A DNA stretch of 64,000 nucleotides, taken from NCBI GenBank assembly GCA_028868855.1, contig JAGWTR010000001.1, positions 496,001-560,000 on the forward strand. The letters are read 5' to 3'. How positions within the stretch are numbered: the first letter of the stretch is position 1; each line of letters starts with the position of its first letter. Shown here in pieces: positions 30,768-40,067 of this stretch. This DNA comes from Burkholderiales bacterium (GTDB lineage Bacteria; Pseudomonadota; Gammaproteobacteria; Burkholderiales; Burkholderiaceae_C). The notes below the pieces were generated by a model. That model worked only from the letters and a program-made list of their open reading frames with translations. It did no database searches and was not told where the DNA came from. The translations under genes and the position numbers were made by a program.

Positions 30768-32197
30768 ACATGTCGATTCGCACGGCGGGACAAGACGTTC
30801 TCATGGACCAATGGAATCGCTTCCTGGGCGATCTGGACAGTTGCGCCACCACCCCGCTGCCACTGGAAAACCAGGGCAAGCTGGTGCGTGTGGCTGGCCT
30901 GGTGCTGGAAGCGGCGGGCCTGCGCTTGCCCGTCGGTGCCGTGTGCGAAATTCATTCAGAAACCCGCCTGGAAACCCAGCCGGTGCTGGCCGAAGTGGTC
31001 GGTTTTGCAGGCGACCGCGCCTATCTGATGCCCACTGCTGAAGTGCATGGTCTGTCCAGCGGCGCCCGTGTGGTGCCACGCACCATGCCGATCAACCCGC
31101 CGGTGCTGGGTCGGCCCAATCATCCGTGGCGGCGCAGTGAAGACCGCACCCGACAGCTGCCCATTGGCAGTGGCCTGCTGGGCCGAGTTGTCAATGCCCA
31201 GGGCGAACCGCTGGACCGCCATGGCCCCTTGCAGCATGTGCGCAGCGAGCCCTTGGTGCGCCGACCCATCAATGCGATGGACCGCGACCCCGTTCGCTTG
31301 CCTCTGGACACGGGCGTGCGCGCCATCAATACCATGCTCACCGTCGGACGGGGCCAGCGCATCGGCCTGTTTGCCGGTTCGGGCGTGGGTAAATCGGTGC
31401 TGCTGGGCATGATGGCTCGCTACACCCAGGCCGACGTCATCGTCGTCGGGCTGATTGGTGAGCGGGGCCGTGAAGTCAAGGAATTCATCGAGGACATCCT
31501 GGGTGAAGACGGCCTGGCCCGTTCGGTCGTCGTGGCCGCACCGGCCGATGCGCCGCCGCTGACGCGCATGCAGGGCGCCAACTACGCCACCGCCGTGGCC
31601 GAGCACTTCCGTGATCAGGGCCTGCATGTGCTGTTGCTGATGGATTCGCTGACCCGTTACGCCATGGCCCAGCGCGAAATCGCCCTGGCCATTGGCGAGC
31701 CGCCGGCCACGAAAGGTTACCCGCCTTCGTGTTTTGCAAAACTGCCCCAATTGGTCGAGCGCAGCGGCAATGGACTCAATGGACATGGTTCGATCACAGC
31801 CTTCTACACCGTGCTGTCCGAAGGCGATGACCAGCAAGACCCCATCGCCGATGCGGCCCGCGCCATCCTGGATGGTCATATCGTGCTGTCGCGTGAGCTG
31901 GCCGAGTCGGGCCACTTCCCGGCCATCGACATTGAGCGGTCGGCGTCACGCGTCATGAACAACGTGGCCAGCGGTGAGCACATCGATTCCGCGCGGCGCT
32001 TTCGACAACTGTGGTCCAAGTACAGCAAGGCGCGCGACCTGATACAGCTGGGCGCCTACGTGCCCGGACACGACCACGACCTGGATCAGGCGGTGCGCCT
32101 GCACCCCGGCATGGTGGCCATGCTGCAACAAGACATGCACTTGCCGGCGCGTCTGGATGCCAGTGTGGAGCAATTACAGCACCTCGTCAGTGATTGA
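30764..32197 (+). CDS. fliI: Flagellum-specific ATP synthase FliI
   Basis: GQRIGLFAGSGVGKSVLLGMMAR, LIGERGREVKEFIEDIL, LLLMDSLTRYAMAQREIALAIGEPPATKGYPPS. Confidence 0.98.
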   Translation: MNMSIRTAGQDVLMDQWNRFLGDLDSCATTPLPLENQGKLVRVAGLVLEAAGLRLPVGAVCEIHSETRLETQPVLAEVVGFAGDRAYLMPTAEVHGLSSGARVVPRTMPINPPVLGRPNHPWRRSEDRTRQLPIGSGLLGRVVNAQGEPLDRHGPLQHVRSEPLVRRPINAMDRDPVRLPLDTGVRAINTMLTVGRGQRIGLFAGSGVGKSVLLGMMARYTQADVIVVGLIGERGREVKEFIEDILGEDGLARSVVVAAPADAPPLTRMQGANYATAVAEHFRDQGLHVLLLMDSLTRYAMAQREIALAIGEPPATKGYPPSCFAKLPQLVERSGNGLNGHGSITAFYTVLSEGDDQQDPIADAARAILDGHIVLSRELAESGHFPAIDIERSASRVMNNVASGEHIDSARRFRQLWSKYSKARDLIQLGAYVPGHDHDLDQAVRLHPGMVAMLQQDMHLPARLDASVEQLQHLVSD

Positions 32198-32226
32198 CGC
32201 GTTCTCGAAGTTTGGAGATAAGCGAC

Positions 32227-32712
32227 ATGAGCACCATTCAATCCCTGTTGAGCCTCCTGGATTCGGCCCAGAAGGCGCGAGACGAGGCCCTGGCCCAGCT
32301 GGAGGGCTCTCGGCGTATTCACGAGGCCGCGCGCAAGCAGGCCCAGTCCCTGGCCGATTGGCGCAAGGACTACCAACAGCGCTGGAGTTCGAAATTCAGC
32401 CTGACGGGCGGGATGGAAATCATGCGTTGCTATCAAGACTTTACCGCGCGGCTGGGTGACGCCGTGTCGGAACAGGACAAGCGCGTCGAGCAGGCCAAGC
32501 AGACCTTTGACCAGTGCCGTGCACATCTGATTGAACGCGAACGCAAGGTGGCTGCCGTGGAGCAGCTGATCGAGCGACGCCAGCAGGAACACAGCCGCAA
32601 GCTTGAGCGGCAGGACCAGAAAGCCACCGATGAGCAAGCCGCTCGCTCGGGGCGGGGTTCTTCACCGTTTGCAGCATTTGGTGCCACCCATTTCGTGCCG
32701 ACGTCTTATTGA
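32227..32712 (+). CDS. fliJ: Flagellar export protein FliJ
   Basis: Coiled-coil protein directly after fliI; ARKQAQSLADWRKDYQQRW. Confidence 0.88.
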   Translation: MSTIQSLLSLLDSAQKARDEALAQLEGSRRIHEAARKQAQSLADWRKDYQQRWSSKFSLTGGMEIMRCYQDFTARLGDAVSEQDKRVEQAKQTFDQCRAHLIERERKVAAVEQLIERRQQEHSRKLERQDQKATDEQAARSGRGSSPFAAFGATHFVPTSY

Positions 32713-32733
32713 TTGACCCGAAAAGGTTGAGAC

Positions 32734-34203
32734 ATGACTAACCCGATCAACACATCGACCAACACCGGCAAGTCCGCCTTGAGTGCTTCATCGGTGGTGG
32801 GCGACTGGGCATCCAGGTTGACTGGCCCCCAGGGCGCCTCCGATCCGACCGCGATGCAGTCTGATTTCTCGCACTGGCTGGACAAGCATGCCATGGCCAC
32901 GCCGCAGACGCAGCCAAAGGCCGCTGACAATCAGGCCAATGCCAATGCGCCCAAATCCAGTCAGACCGGCCTGAGCGCATCAGCCTCCCTGGAGGCGCGC
33001 AATGTGGCCGGGCGAGCCGAAGCCAAGGCTTTGGCCGCGAGGCGGCAAGCCGCTGAGCCCAAGGCGGGCGGGAGCAAGCCGGGGGCAAGCGCGCCCACAC
33101 AAGCCAAGGCGCCTCAGTCTCAGGCCCCGGCCAAGGCAGAGGCGACTAAGGCCAAAGACAAGGGCGACAAGGGCGGCAAGGATGTCGCCAAAACGTCGAA
33201 CAAGGACGACGCCGCGTCCATGGATCAAGCCTTGGCGTCAGCTGACGACACAACGCCCACCATGGCGATGGGCGAAGTCTCGGCTCCGGTGAAGGAGCAA
33301 GCGGCTCCCGACACCATTCAGGTCGGCAATTCAGCGGGCATGCTGGCCTGGTTGGCCAGTTTGACCCATGGTGAGGCCGCTGCAAAAACCGGCCTGCCCG
33401 AAGGTGACGCCACTGCATCGGGTGGTGAGGCCAAGGTGCCAAGCGGTGTTGGCCACGCCGAAGTCAGCGCCTTGCTGGGTGATCCGCAAGGGAGTGGGCG
33501 CGCCGGATCCAGCAACGGGCGGGCGGTCGCCATGACCCCGCTCGACAACGCCAAGCCGGCACTGGACGTGTCCGCCATGCAGCTTGCGGATGGTCGCCTG
33601 ACGGAGGTGTTGGGTGGTGCCACCGAACAGTCTTCCACGGCGACGGATTTTGCGGGGGCCTTGTCGGCGGAGATGATGCGTGGGGCTGGATTATCTGGCC
33701 AAGCCATGCAGGTACAAGGGCCTGCCACGCACATCAGTGAGGCCTTGCCCACGCCCTTGGGTAGCCCTGAGTTTGCGCCGGCGCTGGCCGAACGCGTGAG
33801 CATGTGGGTGAAATCGGCGGGAGAGGGCGCAAGCCTCACGGCCGAATTGCACCTCAACCCGGCCGAGATGGGGCCCATTAGCGTGAAAATTGCACTGGAT
33901 GGTCATTCGGCCCAGGTGGATTTTGCCGCCACCGCGTTAGAAACAAGGCGTGCCATTGAAGAAAGTCTGCCGATGTTGTCAACGGCGCTGGACGAGGTCG
34001 GCCTGAAGTTGGGTGGCTCGGGTGTGTCGGATCAGCCGGCGCAGCAGCAGTTCAGCCCCTCTTCGGGCCAGGCCAGTGGAACCCCTTCATGGGGGCGCGC
34101 GGGTCACGGATTGAACGCGTCCTCGTCTGATCCTGACGTTGTGGGTGCCGCAGCGGCCCCTCGACGAGGTGGATTGAAGGGCGGACTTGATCTCTATGCA
34201 TAG
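32734..34203 (+). CDS. fliK: Flagellar hook-length control protein FliK
   Basis: Ala/Pro/Lys-rich N-terminus, C-terminal LTAELHLNPAEMGPISVKIALDGHSAQVDFAA. Confidence 0.92.
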   Translation: MTNPINTSTNTGKSALSASSVVGDWASRLTGPQGASDPTAMQSDFSHWLDKHAMATPQTQPKAADNQANANAPKSSQTGLSASASLEARNVAGRAEAKALAARRQAAEPKAGGSKPGASAPTQAKAPQSQAPAKAEATKAKDKGDKGGKDVAKTSNKDDAASMDQALASADDTTPTMAMGEVSAPVKEQAAPDTIQVGNSAGMLAWLASLTHGEAAAKTGLPEGDATASGGEAKVPSGVGHAEVSALLGDPQGSGRAGSSNGRAVAMTPLDNAKPALDVSAMQLADGRLTEVLGGATEQSSTATDFAGALSAEMMRGAGLSGQAMQVQGPATHISEALPTPLGSPEFAPALAERVSMWVKSAGEGASLTAELHLNPAEMGPISVKIALDGHSAQVDFAATALETRRAIEESLPMLSTALDEVGLKLGGSGVSDQPAQQQFSPSSGQASGTPSWGRAGHGLNASSSDPDVVGAAAAPRRGGLKGGLDLYA

Positions 34204-34348
34204 GTCGGGGCCTTGCCTGTTCAGAATCGCGCGTATTTCCTCTGTCTTATCGGATCTTCGACTCGGCCCTGACTTCGAATAATCCAACCATGGCCTTATC
34301 GCGTTGTTCCCCAACGGCGAGAGGACACGGAATTCAGGAGAAAGACGA

Positions 34349-34984
34349 ATGTCAGCTGCTGCTGTACCGGTGGAAGCCTCGGGCCCCAAGACGGGCTCCA
34401 AGAAGCGATTGATCATCATCATCGCGGCGGTGTCCGTGTTGCTGCTGGTCCTGGCGGGCGGCGCGGCCTTCTACCTCAAGAAAAAACCCGCCGATGGCGA
34501 AGCGACGGCAACCTCTGAGGACGGGGGCGTTGTTGACGGCGCAGCCAAGCGCAAGTCCGAGCACGCCACCCCGCCGGCTTTCGTTCCCCTTGATATTTTC
34601 ATCGTGAACCTGGCCGACCGAGAGGTCGAACGCTTTGCACAGATCGGCATCACCTTGCAGGTGGATGATGCTCACCTGGCCGAAGAACTCAAGACCTACA
34701 TGCCGGCCATTCGCAATGCGGTGCTCATGATCCTGTCGCACAAGACATCCGAGCAATTGCTGACGCAAGAAGGCAAGGAAAAGCTCGCCGAAGAGATTCG
34801 CCGCGAGGCAGCCCGTGCAATGGGCTACCCCGTCGAAGAGCCCGTGGTCGAGGCGCCGCCCCAGACGGACGGCACAGAGCAGGTTGACGAAGCGCCCAAG
34901 CCCAAGAAGAAGAAAAAGAAAAAGAAGTCCGAGCTCTACAACCCGATCGTGCATGTGCACTACTCCAGTTTCATCATTCAGTGA
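34349..34984 (+). CDS. fliL: Flagellar basal body-associated protein FliL
   Basis: TM segment, FVPLDIFIVNLADRE...TYMPAIRNAVLMILSHKTSEQLLTQEGKEKLAEEI. Confidence 0.94.
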   Translation: MSAAAVPVEASGPKTGSKKRLIIIIAAVSVLLLVLAGGAAFYLKKKPADGEATATSEDGGVVDGAAKRKSEHATPPAFVPLDIFIVNLADREVERFAQIGITLQVDDAHLAEELKTYMPAIRNAVLMILSHKTSEQLLTQEGKEKLAEEIRREAARAMGYPVEEPVVEAPPQTDGTEQVDEAPKPKKKKKKKKSELYNPIVHVHYSSFIIQ

Positions 34985-35005
34985 GCCAACCGAAGTGCCC
35001 CGGCC

Positions 35006-36007
35006 ATGAATCAGCAAATCCTCTCGCAAGATGAAGTTGATGCCCTCTTGCAGGGCATCACGGGCGAAAGCCAGAAGCTCGAGCAGGACGACGGGCCCCA
35101 AGAGGGCGTGCGTGACTACAACCTGGCCAACCAGGAACGCATCGTTCGCGGGCGCATGCCCACGATGGAAATCATCAACGAGCGCTTTGCCCGCAACATC
35201 CGGGTGGGCCTGTTCAACTTCATCCGCAAATCACCCGAGGTGTCGGTGGGTGGCATCAAGGTGCAAAAGTACAGCGCCTTCCTGCGCGAGATCGTGGTGC
35301 CGACCAACTTCAACATCATGGCGATCCGGCCCTTGCGCGGTATGGGTCTGGTGGTGTGCGATCCCACCCTGGTCTTTGCCGTGATCGACGCCTTGTTTGG
35401 CGGCGCCGGCAAGTACCACACCCGCATTGAAGGCCGCGATTTCTCGCCCACTGAGCAGCGCATCATCACACGCCTGATCGACGTCATCAGCGAAGAATAC
35501 AAAAAGGCCTGGCGAGGCATCTATCCGATCGAGCTGGACTACCAGCGCTCGGAAATGCAGCCTCAGTTTGCGACCATCGCCACCCCTAGCGAAATCGTGG
35601 TGTGCTGTTCGTTCACGCTCGAAATTGGCGACACCAGCGGCACCATTCACTTCTGCATTCCCTATGCCACGCTTGAGCCGATCCGCGACATTTTGTTTTC
35701 GTCGATTCAAGGGGACTCGGCCGAGCCTGACCGCCGTTGGGTGAAATTGCTGACGCAGCAGATCCAGTCGGCGGAGGTCGAGTTGGTGGCCGAGATGGCC
35801 CACGCTCCGGCCACGGTGGAGCAACTCCTGGCCCTCAAGCCGGGGGATTTCATTGAGCTGGATCTCGAGAAATTGATCAAGGCCAACGTTGACGGTGTGC
35901 CGGTTATCGAGTGCTATTACGGCACCTCCAACGGCAAATACGCCCTGCGCATTGACAAGCTATTGACGAACGCCAACCCTAGTTGGCTGGGAGAACACAA
36001 TGTCTGA
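35006..36007 (+). CDS. fliM: Flagellar motor switch protein FliM
   Basis: ILSQDEVDALLQGI...IVRGRMPTMEIINERFARNIRVGLFNFIRKSPEVSV. Confidence 0.98.
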   Translation: MNQQILSQDEVDALLQGITGESQKLEQDDGPQEGVRDYNLANQERIVRGRMPTMEIINERFARNIRVGLFNFIRKSPEVSVGGIKVQKYSAFLREIVVPTNFNIMAIRPLRGMGLVVCDPTLVFAVIDALFGGAGKYHTRIEGRDFSPTEQRIITRLIDVISEEYKKAWRGIYPIELDYQRSEMQPQFATIATPSEIVVCCSFTLEIGDTSGTIHFCIPYATLEPIRDILFSSIQGDSAEPDRRWVKLLTQQIQSAEVELVAEMAHAPATVEQLLALKPGDFIELDLEKLIKANVDGVPVIECYYGTSNGKYALRIDKLLTNANPSWLGEHNV

Positions 36008-36500
36008 AATCGGTTCCGAATTGCCATCCACTGACGCGCCTGCCGATGCCGAGCAGGACGCCATGGCCGCTGAGTGGGAGGCCGCGCTGGCAACGCAGAG
36101 CTCGCCATCGGCGGCCGATGACATCTTTGGCGCGGCGTCCGGCGGATCGGCCAGCGAGGTGACCAATGCGGCAGCGCAGGTCACACCGGCGGCTTTTGCC
36201 AACTTCGCGCCAGCCACGGGTAATCCGGCGGGCAACGACATCAACATGATCCTGGACATCCCCGTTCAGCTCACGGTCGAGTTGGGCCGCACGCGGATTC
36301 CCATCAAGAACATCCTGCAACTGGCGCAGGGATCGGTGGTAGAACTCGATGCCATGGCCGGTGAACCCATGGACGTGCTGGTCAACGGTTTTTTGATCGC
36401 CCAAGGTGAAGTGGTGGTGGTCAATGACAAGTTTGGTATTCGCTTGACCGACATCGTGACACCGTCCGAACGCATGCGTCGCCTCAGTCGCGGCGGTTGA
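36000..36500 (+). CDS. fliN: Flagellar motor switch protein FliN
   Basis: LDIPVQLTVELGRTRIPIKNILQLAQGSVVELDAMAGEPMDVLVNGFLIAQGEVVVVNDKFGIRLTDI. Confidence 0.97.
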   Translation: MSEIGSELPSTDAPADAEQDAMAAEWEAALATQSSPSAADDIFGAASGGSASEVTNAAAQVTPAAFANFAPATGNPAGNDINMILDIPVQLTVELGRTRIPIKNILQLAQGSVVELDAMAGEPMDVLVNGFLIAQGEVVVVNDKFGIRLTDIVTPSERMRRLSRGG

Positions 36501-36518
36501 TCCCATTCATATAAGGAG

Positions 36519-36887
36519 ATGTTTATGCAATCAACTGGAATGATGGTGTTCTGGTTTGTGGTCATCGTGGCCCTGATTCCCTTGACGCTGTTTGCCTTGA
36601 AGCGATCGGGCTTGGCCAAGCGGGCGTTGGGGTCGAGCGACAAGATGCTGAAGGTCATCAGCCAGTTGTCCGTGGGCCCGACCCAACGGGTGGTGACGGT
36701 CGAGTTGGGGGCCGCCGATCAGCGGACCTGGCTGGTGCTGGGCGTCACGCCGCAGAGCGTGACCGTGCTGCACACCCTGCAACCCTCCGAAGACAGTCAG
36801 GTGCAGGCCCAAGGTGATCCGGAGTCCTCCACCTTCCCGGTCTTGCTGCGGCGCTCCTCCGACATGCTTGATTTGCCAAAAAATTGA
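36519..36887 (+). CDS. fliO: Flagellar biosynthetic protein FliO
   Basis: N-terminal [45 protein letters not shown]; between fliN and fliP. Confidence 0.92.
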   Translation: MFMQSTGMMVFWFVVIVALIPLTLFALKRSGLAKRALGSSDKMLKVISQLSVGPTQRVVTVELGAADQRTWLVLGVTPQSVTVLHTLQPSEDSQVQAQGDPESSTFPVLLRRSSDMLDLPKN

Positions 36888-36892
36888 AGTTT

Positions 36893-37687
36893 ATGGTGGG
36901 ACTGCACATGCATCGCGCGCGGAAATTTGGCCGGTTCGGTCTGGGACTGGGCCTTGGCCTGGCCTTGATCGGCGGGTCTACCTTGGCTTGGGCTCAGGGA
37001 ACCCCGGTCACAGGCGCCGGTCTGCCTCTGTTGATCGGGCAAGGCGCGGGGGGCACCAATTATTCGGTGCCCATTCAAACACTGCTGTTTTTCACCGCGC
37101 TGAGTTTCCTGCCGGCGCTGCTGCTGATGATGACGGGCTTCACCCGCATCGTCATCGTGCTCAGTCTGATGCGCCAGGCCATTGGCGCCCAGGCTGCGCC
37201 GCCCAATCAGGTCATCGTCGGACTGTCCCTGTTCCTGACGCTGTTCGTGATGGGCCCCACCCTGGACAAGGTTTATAAGGACGCATACGAGCCCTTTGCC
37301 GCCAACCAGATCACTTTCACTCAAGCGCTGGAAAAGGGCGAAGGCCCGCTGCGTGGCTTCATGCTCAAGCAGACGCGCCAGTCGGACCTGGGTCTGTTCT
37401 CTCGTCTAGCCAAGCTCGAAGGCGATGTCAAGCCAGAAACCGTGCCCCTGCGCGTGCTGGTGCCCGCTTTTGTGACCAGTGAACTCAAGTCGGCCTTCCA
37501 GATCGGCTTTCTGATTTTCATTCCGTTTTTGATCATCGACATGATCGTGGCCAGCGTCCTGATGAGTCTGGGCATGATGATGCTGTCACCCGTGATGGTG
37601 GCCTTGCCCTTCAAGCTCATGCTGTTCGTGCTGGCCGATGGCTGGAACCTGTTGCTGGGTTCGCTGGCAGCCAGCTTCGCGCAATAA
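36893..37687 (+). CDS. fliP: Flagellar type III export protein FliP
   Basis: [37 protein letters not shown]...[33 protein letters not shown]. Confidence 0.97.
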   Translation: MVGLHMHRARKFGRFGLGLGLGLALIGGSTLAWAQGTPVTGAGLPLLIGQGAGGTNYSVPIQTLLFFTALSFLPALLLMMTGFTRIVIVLSLMRQAIGAQAAPPNQVIVGLSLFLTLFVMGPTLDKVYKDAYEPFAANQITFTQALEKGEGPLRGFMLKQTRQSDLGLFSRLAKLEGDVKPETVPLRVLVPAFVTSELKSAFQIGFLIFIPFLIIDMIVASVLMSLGMMMLSPVMVALPFKLMLFVLADGWNLLLGSLAASFAQ

Positions 37688-37696
37688 GGGCCGCCC

Positions 37697-37966
37697 ATGG
37701 ATCCCCAACAAGTACTGACCATTGGCCGCGACGGCTTGCTGGTGTTGCTGACCGTGTGTGCCCCCATTCTGGCGGTGGTGCTGGTCGTGGGGCTGGTCGT
37801 CAGCATCTTCCAGGCCGCCACCCAGATCCACGAAGCAACGCTGTCCTTTGTGCCCAAGCTGCTGGCGGCATTTGCCACGCTGGGCCTGGCAGGGCCCTGG
37901 ATGCTCAGCACCCTGGTGGACTACATTCAACACGTCTTGCAGTCGATTCCTTCCGTGGTGGGTTGA
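37697..37966 (+). CDS. fliQ: Flagellar export protein FliQ
   Basis: VGLVVSIFQAATQIHEATLSFVPKLLA; 89 aa, two TMs. Confidence 0.97.
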   Translation: MDPQQVLTIGRDGLLVLLTVCAPILAVVLVVGLVVSIFQAATQIHEATLSFVPKLLAAFATLGLAGPWMLSTLVDYIQHVLQSIPSVVG

Positions 37967-37967
37967 G

Positions 37968-38729
37968 GTGGTTTCCTTCACCGAAGCCCAGGTGCTGGCG
38001 TGGATCACGCCATGGCTGTGGCCCTTCATCCGGGTCATGGGCCTGTTCACCTCCGCGCCAGTGCTGTCCATGAAGGCCATCCCCCGGCGGGTGCGCATGG
38101 GCCTGGGCCTGTTGATCGTGGTCGCGGCGCAGCCCACCTTGCCCCAGATGCCCGTGGTCTCCCTCAATTCATCTGTGGCTTTGATGGTGGTGATCCAGCA
38201 GGTGCTGATCGGCCTGACCATGGGTTTTGCCGCTCGTGTGGTCTTTGCCGCCATTGAGTTCGCCGGCGAGATGGTGGGGCTGCAAATGGGCTTGAACTTT
38301 GCCAGTTTTTTCGACCCCATGAGCGGCGGTCAGGCCACCGCTGTTAGTCGCTTCTATGGCACCTGTGCGGCCTGGTTGTTTGTGGTCATGAACGGACACC
38401 TGTTGCTGACCGCCGCCGTGGTGCGCAGTTTTGACACCTTCCCGGTGGCCCCGGAGCCCCTGGCTTTTCTGAACGCGGTGCAGCCCCAGGTGTGGGGCGC
38501 CGAAATTTTCAGACTAGGCTTGTGGGTGGCGCTGCCGGTGGTGTCCATGCTCCTGCTGGTCAACTTGGTGATGGGCCTGGTTTCGCGCGTCGCGCCACAG
38601 ATGAACATCTTCTCGATTGGCTTTCCCGTCACGCTGGGGGTGGGGTTGACCGGCCTGTGGCTCACGCTGCCGATGATGCAGGTGCCCTTGACCATGGCGC
38701 TGGAGCGCATGCTGGGCTATTTCCAATAG
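37968..38729 (+). CDS. fliR: Flagellar export protein FliR (likely GTG start)
   Basis: WPFIRVMGLFTSAPVLSMKAIPRRVRMGLGLLI...VGLQMGLNFASFFDPMSG...FSIGFPVTLGVGL; ORF-track start 37758 overlaps fliQ and is unlikely. Confidence 0.93.
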   Translation: MVSFTEAQVLAWITPWLWPFIRVMGLFTSAPVLSMKAIPRRVRMGLGLLIVVAAQPTLPQMPVVSLNSSVALMVVIQQVLIGLTMGFAARVVFAAIEFAGEMVGLQMGLNFASFFDPMSGGQATAVSRFYGTCAAWLFVVMNGHLLLTAAVVRSFDTFPVAPEPLAFLNAVQPQVWGAEIFRLGLWVALPVVSMLLLVNLVMGLVSRVAPQMNIFSIGFPVTLGVGLTGLWLTLPMMQVPLTMALERMLGYFQ

Positions 38730-38821
38730 CCTGACGCCCAGCGCCGGAAAAAGGACAACTGGTAAGCTACAGGGTTAGCAGTGCCGCCCAGCCTGGGGGG
38801 ATATTCCGTTGTGTGGTTGAC

Positions 38822-39538
38822 ATGAAATACGAAACGCTCAAAGTCGCTTGTTCGAGTTGTAACCTTCGGGAATTGTGCTTGCCCGTGGGGCTGTCGGCCG
38901 ACCAACTGCCGCGTCTGGACGACATGGTGACCAACCGCAAATCTGTCAAGCGCGGCGAAGCCTTGTTTCATGCCGGTGATGCCTTTCAGTCTCTGTTTGC
39001 CGTTCGCACCGGCTTCTTCAAGACCCGTGTGTCGTCGGAGGACGGGCGGGATCAGGTGACCGGATTCCAGATGGCAGGAGAACTGCTCGGTCTGGACGGC
39101 ATCAGCAGTGATCGTCACTCCTGCGATGCCGTGGCGCTGGAAGACTCTCAGGTTTGCGTGATCCCTTTCTCGCAACTGGAGGAACTGTCCCGTGAATTTT
39201 CGGATTTGCAGCACCAGTTCCACAAGATCATGAGCCGCGAAATCGTCCGTGATCATGGCGTGATGCTGTTGCTCGGCAGCATGCGGGCCGAGGAACGTCT
39301 GGCCGCCTTTTTGCTGAACCTGACCCAGCGTTTGCATGCGCGCGGTTTTTCGGGCTCATCGCTGATCTTGCGCATGACCCGCGAAGAGATTGGCAGCTAT
39401 CTCGGACTCAAGCTTGAAACCGTCAGTCGTTCCTTCTCGAAATTTCAAGAAGAGGGCTATCTGGAAGTCAAGCAGCGCGACATCCGCATCACCAATGAAG
39501 AGGGGCTGCGCGCGCTGGTCAACGCTGCGCGCTGCTAA
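38822..39538 (+). CDS. fnr: Crp/Fnr family regulator, FNR type with predicted [4Fe-4S] cysteines
   Basis: N-terminal CSSCNLRELCLP, additional Cys in HSCDAVALE, HTH MTREEIGSYLGLKLETVSRSFSKFQEEG. Confidence 0.93.
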   Translation: MKYETLKVACSSCNLRELCLPVGLSADQLPRLDDMVTNRKSVKRGEALFHAGDAFQSLFAVRTGFFKTRVSSEDGRDQVTGFQMAGELLGLDGISSDRHSCDAVALEDSQVCVIPFSQLEELSREFSDLQHQFHKIMSREIVRDHGVMLLLGSMRAEERLAAFLLNLTQRLHARGFSGSSLILRMTREEIGSYLGLKLETVSRSFSKFQEEGYLEVKQRDIRITNEEGLRALVNAARC

Positions 39539-39545
39539 TCCAGGT

Positions 39546-40001
39546 TCAAGACGCTGTGCCGGGCGCTCGCACGAGCAACACTGGCACCGGGGTGCTCTTC
39601 AGCACAGCCTCCGCGTCGCTGCCCAGCACCAGGTGGGACATGCCGCGCCGACCATGCGTTCCCATCACGATCAGGTCGCACCCCAGTCGGATGGCTTCGT
39701 CAACGATGACAGTGCCAACCGGCTGGTTCACCACTTCTTTGAACACTGACTCGGTGTGAACGCCCTGGGCGTCCGCAGCCGCCTTGGCTTGGTCCAACGC
39801 CTGGTTGCCGCGCTCGTGCAGGGCGTTGCGCAGGTCGTTATAGGCCGACATGCCCGAGAACTCGAACATCATCGGGAACTGATCAGCCACGTAGAGCAGG
39901 CACAGATCTGCCTTGACATCGCGTGCCAAACCAAGGGCCTCGGTCAGGCCACGTGTGGCGGTCGCCGAGCCATCAATGGGCACCAGGATTTTCTTGTACA
40001 T
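39546..40001 (-). CDS. Universal stress protein (UspA family)
   Basis: MYKKILVPIDGSATATRGL...CDLIVMGTHGRRGMSHLVLGSDAEAVLKSTPVPVLLVRA. Confidence 0.95.
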   Translation of the reverse strand: MYKKILVPIDGSATATRGLTEALGLARDVKADLCLLYVADQFPMMFEFSGMSAYNDLRNALHERGNQALDQAKAAADAQGVHTESVFKEVVNQPVGTVIVDEAIRLGCDLIVMGTHGRRGMSHLVLGSDAEAVLKSTPVPVLLVRAPGTAS

Positions 40002-40067
40002 GCCTTCTCCTTTGGCGGTCTGTTGTCGAAGTCTGGAGGGTATCAGGACGTGCCAACCTGAGGCAGG

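Noticed and set aside
37758-37967. N-terminal extension of fliR in the ORF track
   Set aside because: Overlaps fliQ out of frame; a GTG at 37968 directly after the fliQ stop gives the expected FliR length.
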